A stretch of DNA of 64,000 bases from Bdellovibrio svalbardensis (lineage in GTDB: Bacteria; Bdellovibrionota; Bdellovibrionia; Bdellovibrionales; Bdellovibrionaceae), in the NCBI RefSeq assembly GCF_029531655.1, contig NZ_JANRMI010000002.1, positions 124,001 to 188,000 of the forward strand, read 5' to 3'. This document shows, piece after piece, positions 16,622 through 25,461 of this stretch; the stretch's first letter is position 1, and each line of letters begins with the position of its first letter. The notes under the pieces are model-generated. The model was not told where the DNA came from. It saw only the letters and a program-made list of their open reading frames with translations, and searched no databases. The position numbers and the translations under genes are program-made.

Positions 16622-17860
16622 ATGTATCTTAAACCACTTAGTATTCTTCTCTTAGCTGCGCTTGCAACAACGGGAGTTTCTCAAAGAGCTTTCGCTCAAG
16701 CTGATTCAAAACAAATTGAAGCTGAGGAAGCAACTGCGGACGCAGAAGGCTCTAAGGCTGAAGCGGCTGAAGCCAAACGTCGCGCCGAGGAAGATCGCAA
16801 ACGTCGCGACAAAGCTCGTGCGGAGGCACAGTCTGCTATTAATAAAGCTCGTTCGATGGAAAGTGATGCCAAAAAAGAGCAAGCTGAGTCCGAGCGTGAA
16901 TCTGCAAAGCTAAAGGCGGAAGCAGCAGAGCATGATCGTGAACAGAAGAATGCGGAAAAAGAACAAGCCGCTGCTTCAGCACGCATCAAAGCCGCTCAAG
17001 AAAAAACTAAAAAGGCCATTGAAGTCCGCGACGAAGCGCAAGCTCGCCGTAAAGTGGCTGAGAAAAAAGAAGACGAGTTGAAGAGCCAGGCGAAAGATCT
17101 TGAAAAAGAAGCAGCTTCGGCAACGGAAGCTGGATTGAAAGCCACGAAGGAAGCTGAAGAAGCTAAGCTCGCAACGCAAAAAGCAGAACAAAACTTGGCG
17201 AAGACAAAGTTGCTCGTGCAAAAAGCCGTGGCAGAATCCAAAGCCCGCGATGCCAAAGCAAAACAAGAGATTGCTCGCGCCGAGGCGGATAAAGCCAGAG
17301 CCGAAGCTGAGACCGCTCGCTTGAAAGCTCAAGGGGAGCAGTCTGTGGCGATGACTGAAAAAATCGAAGGCGAATTGAAAAGCGCCCTTGCCGCTTCAAA
17401 AGACGCTCTTTCTCAAGCAGAAAGTGAACGTAAGAAGCTGAACGATGTGAAGTCGCAAGAAGAGAAGTCAAAACAAGCGGCTGCCAAAGCTCGCCAAGAA
17501 TTGAATAGCAATCAGAATACTTTGAAGAAAGAGCAAGCGACGGCGGCTTTGGAAATTGCGAAAGCGAAAAAAGCAATCGCGGAATTCGAAGCAGACACCG
17601 CAAGATCTGAGTCCGAGCTGAAACGTTTGCAGGGTGAAGCTGAGAAGGCAAAGCAAGAACGCGAAAAATTGGAAAAGCATTTGGATTCAGCAAAAAGCAA
17701 CGCTGAAGACGCAAAAATCAAAATGGAAACAGTGAAAGCAGAAGCTGAAGCTGAAAGACATAAACTGGAAGCTGCAAAAATCCGCGCGGAAGGCAAAGTT
17801 GCCACAGCCGTAGGAGCTGCGGTGGAAGAAAAAGCGACTCCGAAGAAGAAAAAGAAATAA
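16622..17860 (+). CDS. Exported Ala/Glu/Lys-rich coiled-coil protein
   Basis: A 412-residue protein of unknown function. The ATG at 16622 follows TAGGAGACATTCA and gives a clean signal peptide (LAALATTGVSQRAFAQA). Essentially everything after residue 30 is charged heptad sequence rich in A, E, K, Q and R (for example AEAAEAKRRAEEDRKRRDKA), predicted to be one long coiled coil, ending in a Lys tail (TPKKKKK). The composition resembles TolA-like or stalk proteins but no TolA C-terminal domain is present. It stands alone, ends at a strong terminator, and has poly-C tracts in its promoter region. A periplasmic spacer or structural role is a guess. Confidence 0.85.
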   Translation: MYLKPLSILLLAALATTGVSQRAFAQADSKQIEAEEATADAEGSKAEAAEAKRRAEEDRKRRDKARAEAQSAINKARSMESDAKKEQAESERESAKLKAEAAEHDREQKNAEKEQAAASARIKAAQEKTKKAIEVRDEAQARRKVAEKKEDELKSQAKDLEKEAASATEAGLKATKEAEEAKLATQKAEQNLAKTKLLVQKAVAESKARDAKAKQEIARAEADKARAEAETARLKAQGEQSVAMTEKIEGELKSALAASKDALSQAESERKKLNDVKSQEEKSKQAAAKARQELNSNQNTLKKEQATAALEIAKAKKAIAEFEADTARSESELKRLQGEAEKAKQEREKLEKHLDSAKSNAEDAKIKMETVKAEAEAERHKLEAAKIRAEGKVATAVGAAVEEKATPKKKKK

Positions 17861-17882
17861 GAGTTGTTAAGTGAAGATTAAT

Positions 17883-17911
17883 AAAAAAGGGAGTCTGACG
17901 ACTCCCTTTTT
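17883..17911. terminator. Bidirectional terminator between the coiled-coil gene and mntP
   Basis: AAAAAAGGGAGTC pairs perfectly with GACTCCCTTTTTT around a four-base loop. It lies between two convergent genes and can end both transcripts. Confidence 0.92.
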
Positions 17912-17915
17912 TGTT

Positions 17916-18467
17916 TTAGATCTTCAACATCTGGATTGATAAGAAACCCAGGATTGCGGCTGCAACCAGAGTGAAGATCGGTCCCATTTTATCAGAAAGT
18001 CGTTTAGCCAAGTAAAGTCCAACCAAAGTCGCTACGAAAGCCCACAACCCAATGGACGCCAGGAAAGGGATGATCGGTTTGTTGGCGACTCCTAAAGTAA
18101 CGCCGACGCCGAACGCGTCGAGACTTGTTGCGAAAGATACGATCAGAACCTTGGTAAAGCTATGAAAGTCGACTTCTTCCGCCTCCTTGTGGGGATGACG
18201 TAGACCCTCAATACCTTCCATCGCCATATGAATAGCGACAGCGGCAAGCAATCCGAAGGCGATCCAATGATCTATGGAAGAAATCATGCTGATGATATGG
18301 GAGCCTGCTAAGAAGCCAACCAAGGTCGCTATAAGCTCGGCTCCGCCGGAACTTAATGCAAACTTGAGAGCATCATTTTTGGTAAAGGGGCGTGAGCCCA
18401 TGGCAAGAGCGGCAGAAAATGAATCGGCACTAAGAACTAAACCCAAAACGAGTACTTCGAGAAGCAT
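17916..18467 (-). CDS. mntP: Manganese efflux pump MntP
   Basis: An inner-membrane Mn2+ exporter with 183 residues and six predicted helices. It has the two duplicated Asp motifs of the family: ADSFSAALAMG in helix 1 and TSLDAFGVGVTLG in helix 4. A His-rich cytoplasmic loop (GLRHPHKEAEEVDFHSF) may bind metal. AAAGGA precedes the ATG. The 277-bp region between this gene and the HNH gene includes a structured leader at 18582-18682 that resembles the Mn2+-sensing yybP-ykoY riboswitch, the usual controller of mntP. Confidence 0.94.
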   Translation of the reverse strand: MLLEVLVLGLVLSADSFSAALAMGSRPFTKNDALKFALSSGGAELIATLVGFLAGSHIISMISSIDHWIAFGLLAAVAIHMAMEGIEGLRHPHKEAEEVDFHSFTKVLIVSFATSLDAFGVGVTLGVANKPIIPFLASIGLWAFVATLVGLYLAKRLSDKMGPIFTLVAAAILGFLSIQMLKI

Positions 18468-18581
18468 GCAAAAAATCCTTTAAGTATGTGCCGTGAAGTC
18501 TTTTTAGAATAGAGACGACACGGCGTTGTTAAACAGTTGTTTAAAACTCCAGTGTCAGTCTCATCAACAAATCCGCTTAAT

Positions 18582-18682
18582 CTCATAAAGATGGCGGTTT
18601 CGCGAATTGGCCGGGGTTTAATCCCAGTGTGTCGACCAATTCCTCAGCAGGGGCTGCTGAAAGATTACTCCCTAACGATGAG
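18582..18682 (-). promoter_or_regulatory. Probable yybP-ykoY (Mn2+) riboswitch upstream of mntP
   Basis: Read on the minus strand, the element opens with CTCAT (pairing with ATGAG at the far end, P1). Next comes the L1 signature GGGAGTA, then a hairpin CAGCAG-CCC-CTGCTG (P2). A longer stem GAATTGG...CCAATTC (P3) follows, with an internal loop containing GTCGACACACTGGG and AACCCCGGCC, similar to the known family core. It lies 115 nt upstream of the mntP ATG. A weak point is that the usual AAGACC core near the 3' end is not clearly present (CCATCTTT instead), so a variant or partly decayed copy is possible. Confidence 0.55.
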
Positions 18683-18744
18683 GACAGTATATGGTTTGAG
18701 CCTGTCAGTGTCAAGGGTGGGTCACTGTTTAATCGAGTTCCAAA

Positions 18745-19692
18745 TTAAGTTCTAACAACCCCGAATGTCTTTTCAGCCCGCCATCGGTTGTGGCTCGCGC
18801 AAAGTAGCCTCAGATTGGACTCGGTCGTTTGTCCACCGAGGGCAAATGGCACGATGTGATCTATTTGAATCTGATATTTTGAATCGCAGCGTTTTTTGCT
18901 TTTTGGATCAACATAGGAGCAGCAGGAGTTATCGCGTTTAAATATGAGTCTTCTTAGTGCTTCTGGTACATAGCGGTTTCTTTCGGCTTTCGAGTTTAGC
19001 CCCATTTCTTTTGAACTTACCCCCATTTTTACTTTCGGCGCCGGTGTCGCTCTGCTTCTTGGTTTTGTCTGTTCTGGATCAAGTTGCAATAAAGCTTTTG
19101 AACTGAGGTATTCAATAAGTTGCTGATAGTTCATTTCAGGATGAACATGCGAAAGCAAAAGCTTTAGTTGATCCATCTTTTCTTTAAGTTCAGCGGGAAT
19201 GACCAGACGAATTTCTACGCGAGTGTCTGAGACTTGTTTAACTTTTTCGCCAATAGGAAGGTTGTTGGGATTTAGTTCGAGTAGATGTTTTTCAACCTCT
19301 CGTGAAGACTTGTTTTGGACTGCTTGCAAGACTTTTTTCTTGTCGAATCTTGGGGGCGTCTGATTGTTTTTCTGCTCATTGCGGAAGAAGGCTTGAACTT
19401 GAGCCGCCGAGGTCAAAGTAAGTGAGCCGTCGATAATTTGTTTTTCTACTTCAGGAAGATCCTTGAGTAGACGCATAGCTTGAATTCTTCTGTAGGCCGA
19501 GCTTTCACTATAGCCCAGTTCTTTGGCAACGAAATCAAACAAACTGCCATAACCGCGTTCAAGAAAGAGCTTTCTTCGCTCAATCTCTTTGAGATAGTGA
19601 AGCAATTCAGCTTGTATATGTCGCTCCTGTGACACCAGTTCTTGAGTTTTTCGAAGTAGTTCCTCGCTATCGAGGTCGTTGAGTAGCTCCAT
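18745..19692 (-). CDS. HNH endonuclease domain protein
   Basis: A 315-residue protein. Residues 1-110 are helical (ELLHYLKEIERRKLFLERGY, then GYSESSAYRRIQAMRLL), a DNA-binding-like region found ahead of HNH domains in many Bdellovibrio proteins. A basic, low-similarity middle follows. The C-terminal HNH nuclease contains KRDNSCC, QIQIDHIVPFALGG (the DH pair), NLRLLCASHNRWRA and further zinc-binding Cys residues. The motif is intact. There is no toxin, phage or intron context; it stands alone between the mntP leader and a minisatellite. The biological role is unknown. Confidence 0.88.
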   Translation of the reverse strand: MELLNDLDSEELLRKTQELVSQERHIQAELLHYLKEIERRKLFLERGYGSLFDFVAKELGYSESSAYRRIQAMRLLKDLPEVEKQIIDGSLTLTSAAQVQAFFRNEQKNNQTPPRFDKKKVLQAVQNKSSREVEKHLLELNPNNLPIGEKVKQVSDTRVEIRLVIPAELKEKMDQLKLLLSHVHPEMNYQQLIEYLSSKALLQLDPEQTKPRSRATPAPKVKMGVSSKEMGLNSKAERNRYVPEALRRLIFKRDNSCCSYVDPKSKKRCDSKYQIQIDHIVPFALGGQTTESNLRLLCASHNRWRAEKTFGVVRT

Positions 19693-19874
19693 AGGGTCTC
19701 CCGTTCAACTTTAAGAAGTGAGTTGCAAGAATCGTCACTGATTGATGTTCGGTATACGCCTCTTTAACGGATTTGATGTGCGGGATTCGGACAGTGGTTG
19801 GTCCGGAGGATTTTGCCCGAGGATTTTGATTGGGTTGTTTATTTTATATTGGTTGTGATTTGGAGAGGAGCCGA

Positions 19875-19994
19875 AAGTCGGTGCGGAAGTCGGTGCGGAA
19901 GTCGGTGCGGAAGTCGGTGCGGAAGTCGGTGCGGAAGTCGGTGCGGAAGTCGGTGCGGAAGTCGGTGCGGAAGTCGGTGCGGAAGTCGGTGCGG
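19875..19994. repeat. Minisatellite: ten exact copies of a 12-bp unit
   Basis: The unit aagtcggtgcgg is repeated ten times without a mismatch over 120 bp. It sits in the 569-bp gap (19693-20261) between the HNH gene and the trypsin-like gene. Long frames across it encode only monotonous tetrapeptides (KSVR on plus, APTS on minus) and lack other support, so it is treated as non-coding. I see no gene or RNA in the rest of the gap. Confidence 0.95.
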
Positions 19995-20261
19995 CGATTA
20001 AACAGTGCGACACCGGCGCAGGAAGTAGAACTGAAATTTATCCAATTGTTTGCGAGTGTTTGCGAGCGGTTTTCCCGGGAGGTATTGATTTAGCTTTTGC
20101 GCAGGGACTGACTCAATTAGAACTGGTTGCGAGGCATTCAAAGTGCAACCCAAATTATCTTTCAACGAACAAATTCAAAATTCAAATTCCAGCTTTCGCT
20201 GGAAAGATTGTGGCTGAAGGCGGGTGGTGGTTGTACAAGGCCCACCTTCAGCACTAAAAAA

Positions 20262-21524
20262 TTATTTTGAAGCGATCTCAGAACAGAAAGGAACGGTGAA
20301 CTGAGTTTTATCCACTTTGATAGCCACTTGGGACTTCATCAAATCTTTCTTGGAAAAACTCAAAACACTATTCACCTCAGTCGCGGCCAACTGCGGTGCT
20401 GGGCGGCCCTCTGAATCCAAGTGAAGTTGCACACCCCACTCCGAGTAATTAACTTTCAAAAGGGACTCTTGCATCTTCAACAAGCTTTCGCGAGAAGCAG
20501 AGATACACTTGGGTTTAAAAGCAACTTTCGCAATCGCCATAGTTGCATCCCCTGTATAAGGGATATCTTGCTGATCCGTTTGCCATTGCAAGAAGTTCTT
20601 GGTCTGCTCATGAAGTTTTTTATACTGCTCGCCAACGTTCTTCGCAAAGTTAGGCATCAAAGGATGAACAGCATCGCGCACAAGCACACCCGAAGCATTG
20701 CGGATCGCCGCGCGGTCCATACTGTCTTTGCAATCAGAACCCTTACTAGACAAGCCCAACTCTGGAATATTCAAACAAGAAAAATTCGAAGCAAAGGCCA
20801 CACTAAAACGATCCGCATTGACAGGGATGTCGTCAGGAAGTCCTTGAGAATTGATAATGGCTTTAACCTCGCCCGAAGCAGAAAAAATCGGAGAGCCCGA
20901 ATTGCCAGAAACAATATCACAAGGAACCAAGCTAATCACAGAGCTTTGCGCCGTTAAGAACAACGGATTCAGCATCGACTTCTGGGCGGCCTTGCAGGAA
21001 GTCTTTTTTAAAATACCCACATCTTCATGTGGATCGACTTTATAGATAGTCAAAGCTTCATTATTCGCCACGCCCGTGGTGTTGATCACCACCGGTTTGC
21101 GGGAAGCCTTTTTCGTAAGTTTCAAAAAAGCATAATCAGGAGTCAGGGGAGTGTCCTTCAACTGACTGGATATAGAAAGGACTTGGTCGCAATCAGCAAA
21201 CTCTTGCGACTCTTTTTTATTCTCAGGGAATGTAAAGCTAATGCGCCCTTTGCAAGAAGCGCCTTCTTTGCGCATGTTCTCAGGCACGCAGTGCAGATTG
21301 GTGGCGATGATATCTTCCCGAACTAAGACACCCGTGCAGACATTGGATTCATCATTTAAGATGCCCGCCACTGCAGAGTGACAGTCGTCTGGGTTTTCGC
21401 AGACAACAAAGTAACGACCAAGATCGTTCTTTTTATTAGAGGTTGGTTTGCTCCAGCTAGTAGCAGGTACGAGGAAAGCTGGAAGGACGATAAGAAGAGC
21501 GGCTGTCAGATTTCTTTTAATCAT
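20262..21524 (-). CDS. Exported trypsin-like serine protease (S1 family)
   Basis: A 420-residue exported protein with a signal peptide (LIVLPAFLVPATSWS). The chymotrypsin-fold triad is visible: His in IIATNLHCVPENM, Asp in TPDYAFLKL, and the nucleophile Ser in VSGNSGSPIFSASGEV. The C-terminal 170 residues match no domain I recognise and may be a regulatory or binding region. Several cysteines suggest disulfides. Predatory bacteria encode many such proteases for prey digestion. It is a single gene with no partners nearby. Confidence 0.85.
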   Translation of the reverse strand: MIKRNLTAALLIVLPAFLVPATSWSKPTSNKKNDLGRYFVVCENPDDCHSAVAGILNDESNVCTGVLVREDIIATNLHCVPENMRKEGASCKGRISFTFPENKKESQEFADCDQVLSISSQLKDTPLTPDYAFLKLTKKASRKPVVINTTGVANNEALTIYKVDPHEDVGILKKTSCKAAQKSMLNPLFLTAQSSVISLVPCDIVSGNSGSPIFSASGEVKAIINSQGLPDDIPVNADRFSVAFASNFSCLNIPELGLSSKGSDCKDSMDRAAIRNASGVLVRDAVHPLMPNFAKNVGEQYKKLHEQTKNFLQWQTDQQDIPYTGDATMAIAKVAFKPKCISASRESLLKMQESLLKVNYSEWGVQLHLDSEGRPAPQLAATEVNSVLSFSKKDLMKSQVAIKVDKTQFTVPFCSEIASK

Positions 21525-21607
21525 GAAGCTCAGTATGGATGTGATCCGACAGCACTGAAAGACTTCTGGACGTCCTATTTTTTACGCAAAAGTAATATGT
21601 AATCTTA

Positions 21608-21637
21608 CACCGGCCAATTTTAAATCAGCCGGTGTTT
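21608..21637. terminator. Hairpin downstream of the MscS-type gene
   Basis: CACCGGC pairs with GCCGGTG around a long AT-rich loop, ten bases past the end of the MscS gene. The T-run is short on either strand, so termination is only likely. Confidence 0.4.
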
Positions 21638-21643
21638 AAGAAG

Positions 21644-22765
21644 CTAGCCTTGGGCCCCGCGGTAGTAAACCGTATTGGTTGGATATGCGAAATCTACTTT
21701 CAATTCAGCAGCAATTTTCACGATCTCTAGAAAAATACGCTGTTGATGCGCGAGCTCTTCAGGTCCCGTAAACACCTGCAAGTGGAAGTTCACCAACACA
21801 TCCAGGCTTGAAGAGTTGAAGTTATTAAAGGCAACAGTCACCGTGTCAGTAATGACTTTCTCATCTTGTATAATCAAGTAACGAACGCGATCACAGAACT
21901 CTTCAATTTTTTCAATCGGAGTTTCATAAGTCAGTCCCAAGATCTGACGAATACGACGAGCCGGGCGCACGCCCATGTTGTCGATCGTTTCTTTGGCCAT
22001 CGTTCCATTTGGAATCGTAATTACAGAATTATAGAATGTACGAATGCGGGTCGAGCGGAAGCCAATCTCTTCCACGGTTCCTTCAACGTCTTTTACTTTC
22101 ACCCAGTCGCCAATTTTACAAGGATTATCGACCAAGATCGTCACCGAGCCAAAAAGATTCGCTGCCGTATCTTGCGCAGCCAAGGCGAGGGCCAAACCGC
22201 CCAGTCCCAGACCGGCTAACAGCGACATCACGTTCAAGCCAAAGCTTTGCAACACCGTCAAGAAACCCAGAACGACGACAAGAATTTTTAAGATCTTGCT
22301 GGCGAAGGGAACCAACTGGTCGTCCATAGTTGATTCCGTTTTCGCTGCGATATCCGCGAACACAGAACCAAGAGCGTCAACTGCATAGTATATCAAACGA
22401 ATGACGTGGATCGCGATGAAGGCCTTTAAGAAATGTTCGTAGTAAGTTTGAAACTTCCCAGTCAGTTCAATGGAGTCACCACAAGCAAACCAGATCAGTC
22501 CCAGGATAACCCAAGCTGCAGGTCGCTCGATCTCGCCGCGAAACAAATAAGAAGTAAAGCTCTTCGGAAACTTTTTAGTCCAAGGATTGTGCAGTTTGAT
22601 TTCCTTCAAACCAAACTGAATCAAGGGGCGAATCAAAACTCCGATAATAATGAACGCCACCAAGGCCAGCCATTTCCAGTTGGGCATGATCAGCATCGTG
22701 TGTTTTAGAAGGGCAGCAATTTCTGCCGAAAAAATATGTGACTCTTCAAAAAGAAACTTTTCCAT
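21644..22765 (-). CDS. MscS-family mechanosensitive ion channel
   Basis: A small-conductance mechanosensitive channel of 373 residues that relieves turgor on osmotic downshock. About five membrane helices come first. The last is the pore helix TM3 with its Gly/Ala packing (LAGLGLGGLALALAAQDTAANLFG). It is followed by the MscS beta domain (KIGDWVKVKDVEGTVEEIGFRSTRI, IPNGTMAKETIDN) and the alpha/beta C-terminal domain. It is longer than E. coli MscS (286) because of extra N-terminal helices, as in the YnaI class. The start is taken at the ATG at 22765. uppP follows 22 bp upstream on the same strand, so the two may be cotranscribed. Confidence 0.93.
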   Translation of the reverse strand: MEKFLFEESHIFSAEIAALLKHTMLIMPNWKWLALVAFIIIGVLIRPLIQFGLKEIKLHNPWTKKFPKSFTSYLFRGEIERPAAWVILGLIWFACGDSIELTGKFQTYYEHFLKAFIAIHVIRLIYYAVDALGSVFADIAAKTESTMDDQLVPFASKILKILVVVLGFLTVLQSFGLNVMSLLAGLGLGGLALALAAQDTAANLFGSVTILVDNPCKIGDWVKVKDVEGTVEEIGFRSTRIRTFYNSVITIPNGTMAKETIDNMGVRPARRIRQILGLTYETPIEKIEEFCDRVRYLIIQDEKVITDTVTVAFNNFNSSSLDVLVNFHLQVFTGPEELAHQQRIFLEIVKIAAELKVDFAYPTNTVYYRGAQG

Positions 22766-22787
22766 TTTAGATCCTCAAGGCAATGAA

Positions 22788-23579
22788 CTAACCAAGATGC
22801 AACTGATGGCCGGAGTAAATTAAAACCAAAATCACAACACCCAAGACAATGCGGTAGTAGCCGAAGCCTCGGAAGCCGTATTTAGTGACAATCCCCATAA
22901 AGAATTTAATCGCAAGCATCGCCACGACAAAGGATACAAAAGTTCCCATCGCAAGAATGCCGATCTGTTCTGGTTGAATCGTTTTATAGATTTTCAAAAG
23001 CTTATACAAAGTCGCGGCGGCCATTGTTGGAACAGCCAGGAAGAAAGAAAACTCTGCCGCTTCTTTTTTCTGCATTCCCAAAAACAAACCGCCCATGATT
23101 GTAGCGCCAGAGCGGGAGACTCCAGGAATCATCGCGATGGATTGGAACAGACCTAATTTGACAGAGTCCTTGTATGTCAAATCACTCGTCTTGCGACCGA
23201 CTGCGGTCAAGTGCGCGAATATTTTATCGGACCAGACCAAGACGAATCCCCCCAAGATCAAGGACCACGCGACGACTTGAACGCTCTCCAAAAGTTGATC
23301 AACGACATGCTTAGCCGCGAAGCCGATGATTGCGGTTGGCAGGAAGGCCACGAAAAGTTTTTTATAGAAACCCCAGTTGGGAAGAAAGCGTCTCCAGTAA
23401 AGGACCAGAACTGATAGGATAGCTCCGAACTGAATGATGACTTCAAAGGCCTTGGTAAAATCGCTTTCGTTGATGCCCATGATCGAGCTTGCGATCACCA
23501 TATGACCGGTGGAAGAGATCGGCAAAAACTCCGTGATGCCTTCGATGATTCCAAGAATGATCGAGTGAAGATAACTCAT
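22788..23579 (-). CDS. uppP: Undecaprenyl-diphosphate phosphatase (UppP/BacA)
   Basis: An integral membrane enzyme that recycles undecaprenyl diphosphate to the monophosphate carrier for cell-wall synthesis, giving bacitracin resistance. The start at 23579 (MSYLHSIILG) has GAGG upstream and gives 263 residues, the usual length; the frame open to 23945 is unlikely to be translated. The signature EGITEFLPISSTGHM and the second motif PGVSRSGATI are intact, with about eight membrane helices. It is upstream of the MscS-type gene. Confidence 0.96.
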   Translation of the reverse strand: MSYLHSIILGIIEGITEFLPISSTGHMVIASSIMGINESDFTKAFEVIIQFGAILSVLVLYWRRFLPNWGFYKKLFVAFLPTAIIGFAAKHVVDQLLESVQVVAWSLILGGFVLVWSDKIFAHLTAVGRKTSDLTYKDSVKLGLFQSIAMIPGVSRSGATIMGGLFLGMQKKEAAEFSFFLAVPTMAAATLYKLLKIYKTIQPEQIGILAMGTFVSFVVAMLAIKFFMGIVTKYGFRGFGYYRIVLGVVILVLIYSGHQLHLG

Positions 23580-23802
23580 ACTGCCTCGCTGTCGAATGCT
23601 TAGTTGTTGAAAGTCTAATTGTTGAAAGTCAGCCGCTGGGCTCAATATGTCCAACTCAGCGTGCGAAGTCATTCTTGAAAAGTTCCCAGGTGTGTTCAAC
23701 TTTCGATGAGGGGTGTCAATTAAATAAAATCCATTTTGCAGCTTAGTAGTGCAGCCAATGGAGCAAATCTGAATATCCTTGAGGACACCACGGAGGGGTT
23801 TT

Positions 23803-25344
23803 ATGAAACGGACGATTCTATTGAGTGCGTTGCTATTCGGCTCCCAGGCATTCGCTGGCGAGTTCTTAGTAAAGTACACGAACACAAACGGTCTTAATTT
23901 CATCAACAATTTAGGCGTCGAAAAATCAATAGGCATGCAGGTCATGGATCACAATCCAACCGCATCCCTGGTGAAAGTCGACATCGCCAAAAGCAAGGAA
24001 GCGCAAACATTGGCAGAGCTTTTAGCCACGCCAGGGATTGAGTATGTTGTTCCGAATTTTAAGCTCAAAGCTTTCTCAGCACCGGTTAATGCCGCAGCTT
24101 TGCGAGATCAATGGGCCATCAACAAAGTTCAAGCTGAAAAAGCCTGGAAACGCGCGGGAAATCGCGGCAATAAAAACGTCATTGTGGCGGTGATTGATAC
24201 GGGCGTGGACTACAAGCATGAGTCTCTCGCTCCGAATATGCTCCAAGGATATAACTTCAAAGATAAGAACAACGATCCTATGGATAAAACCAGCTTTCAA
24301 AATCCCGGACATGGGACTCATTGCGCGGGAGTCGTTGGCGCCACAGGGCTGATCGATGGCGGAACAATCGGAATGGCTCCGGGCATTTCCATTATGCCGC
24401 TTCGATTCTTGGATGAAAAAGGATCTGGCGACCTGAATGACGGTATCAAGGCGATCGATTATGCCATCGAAAAAGGTGTGCATGTGATCTCGGCTTCTTG
24501 GGGTGCCAGCGTGCCTCGTTCAACAGCGCAACCACTGCTTGAGGCGATAAAGCGCGCGGACGATAAGGGCATCATCTTTGTGTCGGCGGCTGCGAATGAT
24601 GGCAAAAACAATGACTCCACAGAGGTTTATCCAGCCAACAATGGCTATCCCAATTCTATCACGGTGGCAGCATCAGGTCCTTCTGACGCGAAACCTTCTT
24701 GGTCTAATTACGGAACCGCGATGGTGCATTTGGCATCACCGGGGGAGGGGATTGTCAGCACCTTGCCTAAAAATAAATACGGAGATCTTTCCGGAACATC
24801 GATGGCGACTCCTTTAGTGGCGGGCCTGGTGGCTTTCTTGAAATCCCAAGACAGTTCTTTGACGGGTTCGCAGATCCGCGCCATTTTGCAAACAACTGGT
24901 GCGAAAGTGTCAATTCAAACGGCATGTAACTGTCGCATTGACGCTTTTAATGCTGTGGACGCAGTTTTGTCCAAAAAGATGTTTGTCGTACCTGCGGCGG
25001 GAACTTTGAGTCCACAAGGGACCTTGAACCTTTCTGTTTTGAACGGCAAGGCACCATTTAAATATGCGAGCAGTAACTCTTCAACAGCCACAGTCTCTGA
25101 TGCGGGTGTTGTGACGGCAGTTGGCAATGGGAAAACCTCTATCACGGTGACCGATGCCGATGGCAAGACTGCCAGCACTTTGGACATCAACGTGGGAAAG
25201 TCGCAAAGCCCCCCAGGAAATGATCCAGGCAATCCGGGGCAGCCTGGGCAACCACCTGGTGACGGCTCATGTCCAATTGGCGATGCCTCTCTTTGTCAGA
25301 TTATCTGTCAAATTAAGCCTGATCTTCCATTCTGCAAACAATAG
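23803..25344 (+). CDS. Exported subtilisin-like serine protease (S8) with Ig-like C-terminal domain
   Basis: A 513-residue exported protease. ATG 23803 follows GGAGGGG and begins a signal peptide (ALLFGSQAFA); the in-frame start at 23779 is rejected. A short inhibitor-like propeptide (residues 20-85) precedes the S8 domain with triad Asp132 (AVIDTGVDYKH), His170 (GHGTHCAGV) and Ser333 (GTSMATP). After residue about 390 comes a bacterial Ig-like (Big_2-type) domain (SSNSSTATVSDAGVVTAVG), then a Gly/Pro/Gln-rich spacer (GQPGQPPGDG) and a short tail with four cysteines. It probably digests prey or extracellular protein. A terminator follows. Confidence 0.95.
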   Translation: MKRTILLSALLFGSQAFAGEFLVKYTNTNGLNFINNLGVEKSIGMQVMDHNPTASLVKVDIAKSKEAQTLAELLATPGIEYVVPNFKLKAFSAPVNAAALRDQWAINKVQAEKAWKRAGNRGNKNVIVAVIDTGVDYKHESLAPNMLQGYNFKDKNNDPMDKTSFQNPGHGTHCAGVVGATGLIDGGTIGMAPGISIMPLRFLDEKGSGDLNDGIKAIDYAIEKGVHVISASWGASVPRSTAQPLLEAIKRADDKGIIFVSAAANDGKNNDSTEVYPANNGYPNSITVAASGPSDAKPSWSNYGTAMVHLASPGEGIVSTLPKNKYGDLSGTSMATPLVAGLVAFLKSQDSSLTGSQIRAILQTTGAKVSIQTACNCRIDAFNAVDAVLSKKMFVVPAAGTLSPQGTLNLSVLNGKAPFKYASSNSSTATVSDAGVVTAVGNGKTSITVTDADGKTASTLDINVGKSQSPPGNDPGNPGQPGQPPGDGSCPIGDASLCQIICQIKPDLPFCKQ

Positions 25345-25387
25345 CTGTTTTTGGGGGTAGGGACTGATCACTTTAAGTTAGAAAACG

Positions 25388-25424
25388 AGGGGGCTTGAGA
25401 CATTCCATCAAGGCCCCCTTTTTA
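25388..25424 (+). terminator. Rho-independent terminator after the subtilisin gene
   Basis: GGGGGCTTGA pairs with TCAAGGCCCCC (one bulge) around a nine-base loop and is followed by TTTTT. It lies 44 bp after the protease stop codon. Confidence 0.85.
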
Positions 25425-25461
25425 GTTGTCTACAACTAGGTTTCTCCAATATCCTTTTGAT

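Noticed and set aside
16323-16622. Minus-strand frames covering the poly-C tracts (Gly-rich peptides)
   Set aside because: They arise from the homopolymers, have no ribosome-binding site and would occupy the promoter region of the coiled-coil gene.
18582-18682. Cobalamin riboswitch as an explanation for the mntP leader
   Set aside because: No B12 box was found, and the hairpin order and downstream mntP fit the Mn2+ class better.
19735-20013. Long frames across the 12-bp minisatellite (APTS or KSVR repeats)
   Set aside because: Any frame is open because the 12-bp unit has no stop codon; there is no ribosome-binding site, non-repeat domain or family similarity, and frames exist on both strands.
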